From: Phaeodactylibacter sp.
GTDB lineage: Bacteria; Bacteroidota; Bacteroidia; Chitinophagales; Saprospiraceae
Assembly (NCBI RefSeq): GCF_022763345.1
Contig: NZ_JALEGS010000098.1
Location: forward strand, 1 to 32,383
Direction: 5' to 3'
DNA length: 32,383 nt
Under the pieces are notes generated by a model. It saw nothing but the letters and a program-made list of their open reading frames with translations, was not told the DNA's origin and searched no databases. This document shows, in pieces, positions 24,028-30,513 of this stretch (positions within the stretch are counted from its first letter, which is position 1; every line of letters starts with the position of its first letter). Made by a program: the position numbers and the translations under genes.

Positions 24028-25170
24028 CTACCCCAACCGAATCCCCGCATCCACCTGAATCTGGTTATAATAAGCCTTCTCCGTAATCGCTGCATAGTCC
24101 GCCGCCTTTTGCTGGAAACTGCGGTAGGATTCATACACTTTTCTGCTTTTGGGGTCCCGGGCGGTGATTTCGTTAATCGCTTCCGCAGTGTAGGTGCGCA
24201 TCTGCTGGATGACTTCATCCGGGAAGCGACGAATGTTGATGCCTTTTTCCAGGAACTTGGCGAGGGCAGCGGCATTATTGGCTTCCATTTGGCTGAGAAT
24301 CCAGCCGGAGAGCTCCCCTGCTACGGTCTTGATGATGCCCTGTAGGTCAGAGGGCAGTTGTTCCATTTGCTCCTTGTTGACGAAGAACTCCAGCATGGTG
24401 CCAGGTTCGTGCCAGCCGGGGCTGTAGTAGTATTCGGCGATCTCGTGGAAGCCCATCAGGGTATCGTGGAAGGGGCCCAGCCACTCCGTGGCATCGATGA
24501 CGCCGCGTTCCAGCCCGGTATAGATCTCACCGCCTGCCATGAGCACCGGTGCGCCGCCCGCTCGTTGCAGCACCTTGCCGCCCAGGCCGGGGATGCGCAT
24601 TTTGAGCCCTTTCAGGTCTTCAACGCTTTTGATCTCTTTATTAAACCAACCGCCCATCTGCACGCCGGTATTGCCGCCCGGCATAGGGATGAGGTTGAAA
24701 TCGGCGTAGAGTTCCTCCCATAGTTTAAGGCCTCCGCTGACCATCCACGCATTGAGCTGCTGTGCGTTCATACCAAATGGGACGGAGGCAAAAAACTGCG
24801 CGGCTTCTGTTTTGCCCGCCCAGTAATAGGCAGCTCCGCAACCCAATTCTGCACCGCCTTCCCGCACGGTATCAAAGGCTTCCAGTGCCGGCACCAGTTC
24901 ATTGCCACCGTAGACTCTGATGTCCATACGCCCACCGGATAACTGCCGTACGCGGTCAGCAAAAAGCTCACAGGCTTCGCCCAGGATCGGGAACTTAGGC
25001 GGCCAGGTGGTCACCATCTTCCAGCGGTATTTTTTGGCGGTGATGATGTTGGGGCTGCCATCGCTTTCTTCCTGCGCATGGCTGACGCCGCCCAGCCCTT
25101 TAATCACAAAGGGGAGGGAAATGGTGCCAAGGGCTAATCCTTTGAAAAAGGTTTTACGGTTGAGCTTCAT
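24028..25170 (-). CDS. dctP: TRAP transporter solute-binding protein (DctP/TakP-like)
   Basis: This 380-residue periplasmic protein captures the solute for the DctQM permease. The N-terminus (KLNRKTFFKGLALGTISLPF) is a signal sequence resembling a Tat signal but with a single Arg-Lys. The mature domain starts at about residue 45 (RWKMVTTWPPKFPILGEACE). Landmarks of the TakP-like branch are GCGAAYYWAGKTEAAQFFASVPFG, GGNTGVQMGGWF, LKGLKMRIPGLGGKVLQRAGG, GGEIYTGLERGVIDATEWLGP and YYYSPGWHEPG. That branch includes a characterised 2-oxo-acid (pyruvate/ketoacid) binding protein, so a keto acid is the best guess. The gene lies 3.2 kb from its permease genes and on the opposite strand, separated by the NRAMP-related and SUMF1-fold genes. 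It is divergent from the radical SAM gene at 25411. Confidence 0.93.
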   Translation of the reverse strand: MKLNRKTFFKGLALGTISLPFVIKGLGGVSHAQEESDGSPNIITAKKYRWKMVTTWPPKFPILGEACELFADRVRQLSGGRMDIRVYGGNELVPALEAFDTVREGGAELGCGAAYYWAGKTEAAQFFASVPFGMNAQQLNAWMVSGGLKLWEELYADFNLIPMPGGNTGVQMGGWFNKEIKSVEDLKGLKMRIPGLGGKVLQRAGGAPVLMAGGEIYTGLERGVIDATEWLGPFHDTLMGFHEIAEYYYSPGWHEPGTMLEFFVNKEQMEQLPSDLQGIIKTVAGELSGWILSQMEANNAAALAKFLEKGINIRRFPDEVIQQMRTYTAEAINEITARDPKSRKVYESYRSFQQKAADYAAITEKAYYNQIQVDAGIRLG

Positions 25171-25252
25171 GAGTCAGAATAAAATTTCAAACAAGATAGT
25201 GGAAATTTTAAAACCTTGCCAGAGCGGGGGGGAGGGCCGCTGGGATCGAGGT

Positions 25253-25355
25253 TGAGGTTAAGGCTTAGGTTGAGACCAACGGGGACCCTCCGCAGGAAGC
25301 GACCGTTAACTGTCGCCGCCAGGAAGGCTGCGTCTGGCTCTCAACCTTAACCTCA
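25253..25355. repeat. Inverted repeat with GAGGTT/AACCTC repeats
   Basis: TGAGGTTAAGG (25253-25263) pairs perfectly with CCTTAACCTCA (25345-25355). The left side also carries extra GAGGTT and AGGTTGAG copies. Between them is an imperfect palindrome GCGACcGTTAACtGTCGC at 25299-25316. The element fills the divergent dctP/radical SAM gap. Confidence 0.6.
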
Positions 25356-25371
25356 GTCTCCACGTTTTTTA

Positions 25372-25412
25372 ATTAAATTGTTTTATATTTGTTTAAAATA
25401 AAACAATTTAAT
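25372..25412. promoter_or_regulatory. 15-bp perfect inverted repeat, candidate operator
   Basis: ATTAAATTGTTTTAT (25372-25386) and ATAAAACAATTTAAT (25398-25412) are exact reverse complements with an 11-base spacer. The repeat covers the -7 box and the first two bases of the start codon of the radical SAM gene. A dimeric repressor bound there would block transcription, and the transcript could fold only partly because the left arm lies upstream of the expected start. Confidence 0.65.
25384..25391 (+). promoter_or_regulatory. -7 element of the radical SAM gene promoter
   Basis: TATATTTG matches TAnnTTTG exactly and lies 19 bases before the ATG at 25411. The -33 region is T-rich (cacgtttttt) without a clear TTG. 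The leader would be only about 12 bases. Confidence 0.6.
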
Positions 25413-26457
25413 GGATAAGCCATCCGCAAAATACAATCAGGGCAGGGGAGCCCAAATCAATCCTGCCAACCGCTTTCATGAACACGACTATGGACTGGAG
25501 CCTTTGCAGCCTGATGCCAGGACGCAGTACATCCCGGTTTACCCCAAAACCATCCTCAACCGGGTGGAAAGCCCGGACATCGGCATGGCCTGGTCGATGA
25601 ACCCCTATCAGGGCTGTGAGCATGGCTGTATTTACTGCTACGCCCGCAATACCCACAATTACTGGGGCTACAGTGCGGGACTGGACTTTGAACAAAAGGT
25701 GCTTTACAAAAAAGATGCCCCACAGCTGCTCGAACAGCAGCTCAAAAAGAAAAACTGGACGCCTGAACCCATCATGCTGGCAGGCAATACGGATTGTTAT
25801 CAACCGGCAGAGCAAACGCTGGGCATCACCCGGGAAATCCTCAAAGTACTGTGGAAGTACCGCCATCCGGTAGGCATTATTACCAAAAATAGTATGGTCC
25901 TGCGCGACCTTGACCTGCTACAGCCTATGGCAGAAAACCGTTTGCTACGGGTATCCATTTCCCTGACCACGCTGGATGAGAAGCTGCGCCGCCTGCTCGA
26001 GCCCCGGACCGCCTCCGTGAAGGCTCGCCTGAAAACCATCGAAGTGCTCGCAGAGAAAGGCATCCCAGTGAATGTCATGATGGCGCCCATTATTCCCGGG
26101 TTGAATGACCACGAGATTCTGGAGGTGGGGCAAAGGGTTAGTAGCCTGGGCGCGGTTTCTATGGCCTACACAATGGTGCGCCTCAACGGAGATGTCGCTG
26201 CCATTTTTGAGGACTGGATCCGCAAGACGATGCCTGACCGGGCAGACCGGGTGCTCAACCGCATCCGGGATGTGCACGGGGGCGAGCTGAACGACAGCCG
26301 CTTTGGCACCCGGATGAGAGGAGAGGGGCAGTTCGCGGATGTCGTGAAACAACAATTTCAACTGGCACGTCAGCGGTACTTTTCGGATAAGGTCAAGCCG
26401 GAATACAACCTGGATTTGTTCGAGCAGGGCCGCAATCCCCAAATGTCCCTGTTCTGA
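25411..26457 (+). CDS. PA0069-family radical SAM protein
   Basis: This 348-residue protein has the radical SAM iron-sulfur motif CEHGCIYCYAR, with Cys69, Cys73 and Cys76, preceded by MNPYQGCEHG. The N-terminal NQGRGAQINPANRF and the segment HEHDYGLEPLQ are typical of the PA0069/Rv2578c family, a branch related to spore photoproduct lyase-like proteins. Further landmarks are MLAGNTDCYQPAEQ, TKNSMVLRDLDLL, VSISLTTLDEKLRRLLEPR and MMAPIIPGLND. The reaction of this family is not established; a repair or modification role is only inferred. A 15-bp inverted repeat over its promoter suggests tight regulation. The HD/Pycsar-type gene follows after 68 bases on the same strand, with at most a weak AGCT/AGCT hairpin and T run between, so joint transcription is possible. 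Confidence 0.93.
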   Translation: MDKPSAKYNQGRGAQINPANRFHEHDYGLEPLQPDARTQYIPVYPKTILNRVESPDIGMAWSMNPYQGCEHGCIYCYARNTHNYWGYSAGLDFEQKVLYKKDAPQLLEQQLKKKNWTPEPIMLAGNTDCYQPAEQTLGITREILKVLWKYRHPVGIITKNSMVLRDLDLLQPMAENRLLRVSISLTTLDEKLRRLLEPRTASVKARLKTIEVLAEKGIPVNVMMAPIIPGLNDHEILEVGQRVSSLGAVSMAYTMVRLNGDVAAIFEDWIRKTMPDRADRVLNRIRDVHGGELNDSRFGTRMRGEGQFADVVKQQFQLARQRYFSDKVKPEYNLDLFEQGRNPQMSLF

Positions 26458-26525
26458 ACTTGCATGAGTGGCAAGCGTTTCAGAGATTAGCTGCTCATTA
26501 GCTTTTTTGTAAACACAAAACCACT

Positions 26526-27701
26526 ATGCCCGAAACCTCACTGCTTGCTGCTGCTGAAACGGCCGTTTACCAATATTTGGCGGAACATTTGCCGCCCCGC
26601 TATGTCTTTCACGATTTCAACCATGCTAAAGCTACGGCAGATGTCGCTGCCGAGCTTACCGCTGAAGCAGATTTACCGGAAGCAACGCGCAACGCCCTGA
26701 TCATTGCGGCCTGGTTTCACGATGTAGGTTACACAGAGGGCGAAGAAGGGCATGAACAACGCAGCGTCGAACAGGCGAAGCAATTCCTTGAGCCATTTCC
26801 GGAGACGGTCATTGACCACGCGCTGGCAGAGCAGTTGATCCTAAGCACCATGCCTGGCCAAAAGCCCGGTTCTAAACTGGAACAATGGCTGCACGATGCC
26901 CACTATTCCTTCCTGGGCCGGAAACGCTTTGAACGGCGCGGGCAGTTGCTCCGCCTCGAAGAAGAAGCCATCTCCGGTAAGAACTACACCACCCACGAGT
27001 GGGAAAGGCGCTTGCTGGAGCTTCAGTTGGATACCAAATTCCTGACTCCGGAAGCCCACGAAGCATTTGCCAGCCGAAAAAATAAGAATATAGCCGAGCA
27101 ACGGGATAAAATCCGGAAAGCCCGGAAAACAACAATCCGGAAGAAGACTGGCAAGGATTTTGGCCGGGGTGTGGATACAATCTATCGGGTCACCCTTCGC
27201 AACCACATCAACCTGAGCTCTATTGCTGATGGGAAGGCCAATATGATCATCAGTATCAACACCTTGGTACTGTCTATCCTTATCACAGCAGGATCAGCGG
27301 GTTTCTCCATCAGCCCTGCTAATTTTGAGGAAAACCTGGAGTATATCCTCCCTGTGCTCTTGCTTATGGTCACCTCACTGATGGCCATTACCTTCGCCGT
27401 ATTCTCAGCTATACCGAAGGTGTCCGGTCAGGATTTTACCGATGAGGACGTCAAAAAACATAATGTGAGCCTCCTATACTTCGGTAATTTTCTGAGCCTG
27501 CCCAAGGAGCAATTTGTAGGCTACCTGCGCGATCTAAAAGAGGATCAGGAGGTCTTGTACGATGACCTTTCCCGGGACTTATACAACCTGGGCCTCGTAC
27601 TAAAGAAAAAATACCGCCTCCTCACTTATGCCTATCGGACTTTTGTGGGGGGGCTGGTAATTAGCTTTCTGGTTTTCGTATTTACCTTTCTGCTCAAATA
27701 A
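26526..27701 (+). CDS. HD-domain protein fused to a Pycsar-type transmembrane effector domain
   Basis: This 391-residue protein has two parts. Residues about 10-170 are an HD phosphohydrolase domain, with metal ligands likely His33 (HDFNHAK), His65-Asp66 (AAWFHDVGY) and Asp124 (WLHDAHYSFLG). A basic linker spans about 183-212. Residues about 216-391 match the Pycsar effector transmembrane domain (PycTM/DUF5706): LRNHINLSSIADGKANMIISINTLVLS, then two hydrophobic segments at about 241-260 and 273-295. A conserved-looking soluble loop follows (HNVSLLYFGNFLSLPKEQFV), then a last helix at 372-390. PycTM effectors are activated by cyclic UMP or CMP and damage the membrane to stop phage. The HD part could hydrolyse a nucleotide signal and keep the effector off. 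No cyclase gene is adjacent, so an immune role is inference. Confidence 0.85.
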   Translation: MPETSLLAAAETAVYQYLAEHLPPRYVFHDFNHAKATADVAAELTAEADLPEATRNALIIAAWFHDVGYTEGEEGHEQRSVEQAKQFLEPFPETVIDHALAEQLILSTMPGQKPGSKLEQWLHDAHYSFLGRKRFERRGQLLRLEEEAISGKNYTTHEWERRLLELQLDTKFLTPEAHEAFASRKNKNIAEQRDKIRKARKTTIRKKTGKDFGRGVDTIYRVTLRNHINLSSIADGKANMIISINTLVLSILITAGSAGFSISPANFEENLEYILPVLLLMVTSLMAITFAVFSAIPKVSGQDFTDEDVKKHNVSLLYFGNFLSLPKEQFVGYLRDLKEDQEVLYDDLSRDLYNLGLVLKKKYRLLTYAYRTFVGGLVISFLVFVFTFLLK

Positions 27702-27732
27702 CCTGGTACTGCAAGCCTTTTTTGCCTTCTGT

Positions 27733-29025
27733 TCAAATTGTTGTAACGGAGTCAGTTCGCAGGCGTCCAGTTTTGGCTTTCTGACCGCCTCCGGATGTAT
27801 TGAAATAATACACCACTCCAACACTTAGCAGAAAATAGGCGGCAAGGGCATAGGTGGCCATTGGGGAAAAACTGTTGAGCCCAAACCAGTCTCCGGTAGC
27901 CCAGATCAGGACGAGTCCAATGCCCGACTTCACGAGCTCTACCGCCCAGGCATAGCGGCTTTGGTCCATCAGCATGCTGTAGCTGAAAATACAGAGGACC
28001 AGAAAAAGCCCGTAAAGGATGGCCTGTTGCGCACCGATTTCCGCCAGATTATTAAATAGGTACATCATCAGTAGGAACACGGTGGTGAACTGCAGCCAGG
28101 ACCACCACTGCATCGCCCTGGAAAGCTTTGGATCGTACTTTTCGTAGGCATAAGGGTCTTCAATTCCGGAAAGCGGGTACTTTTCCTTTACATCAGCCGG
28201 GCGCCACCCGGTTGGTTTGAACCAGATCGTGAACTTCGCTTTCCAGTCTTTCGTGCGCCAGGCATCCTTGATGAGCTGCCAAAGGTGCACAAAGTTGATA
28301 ATGATGGGGTTCCAGGTGCGTACCGGGCGGGTTACCCCATAGACTGGCGGCACATCGTCCAGCTCTTCCTGGAAAGTGCCAAATATTTTGTCCCAGACGA
28401 TGAAAATCTGAGAGAGGTTCTTATCCAGATATTCCTTGTTGATGGCGTGGTGGACGCGGTGATGAGAGGGTGTGACAATAAGGTGCTCCAACACGCCCAT
28501 TTTGCCGATCAGGCGAGTGTGGTACCAATACTGTGCAAACAAGTGGAGTGGGGCGACCACCGCGACCACTTCTCCCGGCACGCCCAAAATGGCGATCGGC
28601 AGCAGGAAAAAGACCGTGATGGCCACAAACCCGGAGACCGACTGCCGCAAAGCACAGCCCAGGTTGAACTCCTCGCTGCTGTGGTGGATGATATGCCGGT
28701 TCCAAAAGTAGTTGACACTATGCGAAAGGCGATGCACCCAGTAACCTGCAAAGTCGAGCCCGATAAAAGCCAGGGTATAGACCAGCCAGGTGGATTTGAT
28801 TTCAAACAGCCCGATTTCTCCTGCGAGCCAGTCGTAGGACACCACCACAACGGTGAGCCCAAGCACATCTTTAATCACATTGGTCAGGCCGGAGCTCAGG
28901 CTGGATAAGGTGTCCATGCTGCGGATCACCTTTTCGCCTTTCCACCAGGCGATACCAGCTTCCAAAAGGAGGAGAGCCATAAAAAACGGGATGGCGTAAT
29001 TCAGTACGGCGGCGTAGGATTCCAT
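27733..29025 (-). CDS. Sterol desaturase/fatty-acid hydroxylase superfamily protein, alkylglycerol-monooxygenase-like
   Basis: This 430-residue integral membrane protein carries the di-iron histidine boxes of the superfamily: HRLSH (98-102), HIIHH (111-115) and HHRVHH (188-193), with further His at 161 and 169. Several motifs resemble animal alkylglycerol monooxygenase (AGMO/TMEM195) more than sterol desaturases: HHSSEEFNLGCALRQSV after the second box, and DDVPPVYGVTRPVRTWNP after the third. Length is also close to AGMO. AGMO splits ether lipids with tetrahydrobiopterin. The C-terminal third adds four hydrophobic segments. The substrate in bacteria is unknown. It is convergent with the HD/Pycsar-type gene (31-base gap). 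Upstream lie a -7-like box and the terminator of the protease gene. Confidence 0.88.
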   Translation of the reverse strand: MESYAAVLNYAIPFFMALLLLEAGIAWWKGEKVIRSMDTLSSLSSGLTNVIKDVLGLTVVVVSYDWLAGEIGLFEIKSTWLVYTLAFIGLDFAGYWVHRLSHSVNYFWNRHIIHHSSEEFNLGCALRQSVSGFVAITVFFLLPIAILGVPGEVVAVVAPLHLFAQYWYHTRLIGKMGVLEHLIVTPSHHRVHHAINKEYLDKNLSQIFIVWDKIFGTFQEELDDVPPVYGVTRPVRTWNPIIINFVHLWQLIKDAWRTKDWKAKFTIWFKPTGWRPADVKEKYPLSGIEDPYAYEKYDPKLSRAMQWWSWLQFTTVFLLMMYLFNNLAEIGAQQAILYGLFLVLCIFSYSMLMDQSRYAWAVELVKSGIGLVLIWATGDWFGLNSFSPMATYALAAYFLLSVGVVYYFNTSGGGQKAKTGRLRTDSVTTI

Positions 29026-29039
29026 GTCAATTTAGTTTG

Positions 29040-29051
29040 GCGAAATTTCGC
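29040..29051. promoter_or_regulatory. 12-bp palindrome in the leader of the AGMO-like gene
   Basis: GCGAAATTTCGC is a perfect palindrome between the -7-like box and the start codon at 29025. It may be an operator half or a small hairpin; evidence is limited to symmetry. Confidence 0.35.
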
Positions 29052-29060
29052 TATGATTTG

Positions 29061-29068
29061 CAAATATA
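29061..29068 (-). promoter_or_regulatory. -7 element for the AGMO-like gene
   Basis: The minus strand reads TATATTTG, an exact match to TAnnTTTG, 35 bases before the ATG. No good TTG lies 19-21 bases upstream, where the terminator of the previous gene sits. Confidence 0.5.
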
Positions 29069-29081
29069 TGGAATCCGATAC

Positions 29082-29124
29082 AAAAAAAGTACCGGCAAAC
29101 GACTGTATGCCGTCTGCCAGGTAC
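29082..29124 (-). terminator. Terminator of the tail-fibre/protease operon
   Basis: On the minus strand GTACC-T-GGCA pairs with TGCC-GGTAC (nine pairs with one bulged T), followed by seven T. It starts 12 bases after the protease stop codon. Confidence 0.75.
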
Positions 29125-29136
29125 CACTTTTTGGGG

Positions 29137-30495
29137 TTATAATTTGTTAAACTTCACGATTTCAGGGCCTGTCTCAGACTGCATATGGCAGAAGTAAGTA
29201 CCCGGTGGCAGAGCGCTCACATCAATTTCGGTTTGGTGGTGTGCTTTTGCCTGATTTTCCCAAACCAACTGACCGGTAGCCGCAAAGACCTGCACCGTAA
29301 AATCTTGATCAGCCCACCTTAGGGTCAGGGCCGCAGCCGTAGGATTGGGGAAAAGGGTAGGGGGGCTGACTTCTTCGTTCCACCCACTGCTCAGGTGGTG
29401 GTGTGCCCAGTTTGTACCCCCTGATGCGAGGCTGCTGACCGGTACTCCAGCCGGGAAGTCACCATCGCAAAAGCGGTTGATGCGGGCGGTAAACTGCCCA
29501 AAATTGCCCGGAGTAGCAGAGAAACCCGGCTGTAACGTCACGGCATCTTCGGCTACGAACTGCACCTGAGCGAAACCGGTTGCTTCGTAATCGGCAGCGG
29601 TGATGGTTGACAGGGCCGCTTCATGGACAAAGCCGGAAAGCACCGTTGCACAGCAGAGGCTGAGGTTAGGATTCGTGACCAGAATATTATTGGCCGAGGC
29701 GAAGGGGCTGGACAAGATGCTGTGCATCCGCTTCTCCTGCATGGGCGTGAAAGTACCCCGGCAGTGGAATGGGGCGTAGCTCATGGTATTGGTCACATCA
29801 GGGCTGTAACTGTCCCCGTTCCCATCGGTTTCTGTACCGATAAAGCTACAAGTTGTATCGTCTACATTACTTCCCAGGCTGGGATCGGCGGGGGTGTCGC
29901 AAAGCTTATCGCCTGCGCCTCCGCAATTGCTGCCGTCCACCAGTTCGGCTCCGAACGCAGTTTCGTGGGTGTGGTACAGCCCCAGGCAATGCCCCATCTC
30001 GTGCGACAGGTGCGGAGTGTTGAACCGGCCGGCGTAAATGGTGGTGTAGGTATTGGGGATGGCGTAGGCGGTGCCCCGGAAGAAGGTGTAATCGGGCAAG
30101 ATATTGATGGTAATGACATCATTTAATGGCGGATAGGCCGCAATGAGGTCATCGGCAGTATCGCCATCAAATCCATCAGTGGGGCTGGCGAAGTTGGAAT
30201 CATTGATACTGTAAATGCCCATCAGCGCAAAGCAGATGTCGTGGGGCGCATAGTAGGCTTCCAGGCGGTCAATTTCATCCAGGACTTCCTGCCGGGTGGG
30301 GCCTCCGGTGCCATTGTCTTCGTTAATGACCCGCACGGCTATTTTTACCGTGTAGGATAAATTGGCTGGTGCTCGCTGTGCTGCCGGATACCGTTCCAGG
30401 TAGTCGGGCGAAGCGGGCGTCAGGCAGTCAGGGTCTTGCCCAAACAGCGCTAAACCCAGCAGCAATAGGGTAGTGGTAAGGATTAGATGTTTCAT
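29137..30495 (-). CDS. Secreted zinc metalloprotease (M43 cytophagalysin-like) with T9SS type A sorting domain
   Basis: This 452-residue cargo has a signal peptide (1-20). The catalytic domain spans about 45-270. The zinc site is HEMGHCLGLYH with His165, Glu166, His169 and His175, the extended HExxHxxGxxH motif of metzincins. The Met-turn is NTMSYAPFHCRGTFTPMQ, Met238. The segment GDKLCDTPADP between them is characteristic of the pappalysin/cytophagalysin (M43B) family. A bridging region of about 100 residues (280-378) contains FVAEDAVTLQPGFSATPG, a motif frequent before sorting domains. The sorting domain itself is residues 379-452 (LFPNPTAAALTLRW, PPGTYFCHMQ). The gene lies 18 bases after the tail-fibre-like gene and shares its transcript, ending at a terminator at 29082-29124. 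It probably degrades extracellular protein. Confidence 0.92.
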   Translation of the reverse strand: MKHLILTTTLLLLGLALFGQDPDCLTPASPDYLERYPAAQRAPANLSYTVKIAVRVINEDNGTGGPTRQEVLDEIDRLEAYYAPHDICFALMGIYSINDSNFASPTDGFDGDTADDLIAAYPPLNDVITINILPDYTFFRGTAYAIPNTYTTIYAGRFNTPHLSHEMGHCLGLYHTHETAFGAELVDGSNCGGAGDKLCDTPADPSLGSNVDDTTCSFIGTETDGNGDSYSPDVTNTMSYAPFHCRGTFTPMQEKRMHSILSSPFASANNILVTNPNLSLCCATVLSGFVHEAALSTITAADYEATGFAQVQFVAEDAVTLQPGFSATPGNFGQFTARINRFCDGDFPAGVPVSSLASGGTNWAHHHLSSGWNEEVSPPTLFPNPTAAALTLRWADQDFTVQVFAATGQLVWENQAKAHHQTEIDVSALPPGTYFCHMQSETGPEIVKFNKL

Positions 30496-30513
30496 GTCGT
30501 TGGTCTTTTGGGC

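Noticed and set aside
23817..24275. 152-codon minus-strand frame past the dctP end
   Set aside because: Mostly overlaps dctP in another frame; Arg/Ser-rich translation without family features.
26458..26525. Terminator between the radical SAM and HD/Pycsar-type genes
   Set aside because: Only a 4-bp AGCT/AGCT stem precedes the T run; too weak to claim.
22611..26640. Shared 14-mer gctaaagctacggc at 22611 and about 26627
   Set aside because: The second copy is ordinary coding sequence in the HD domain, and a match of this length is expected by chance in 32 kb.
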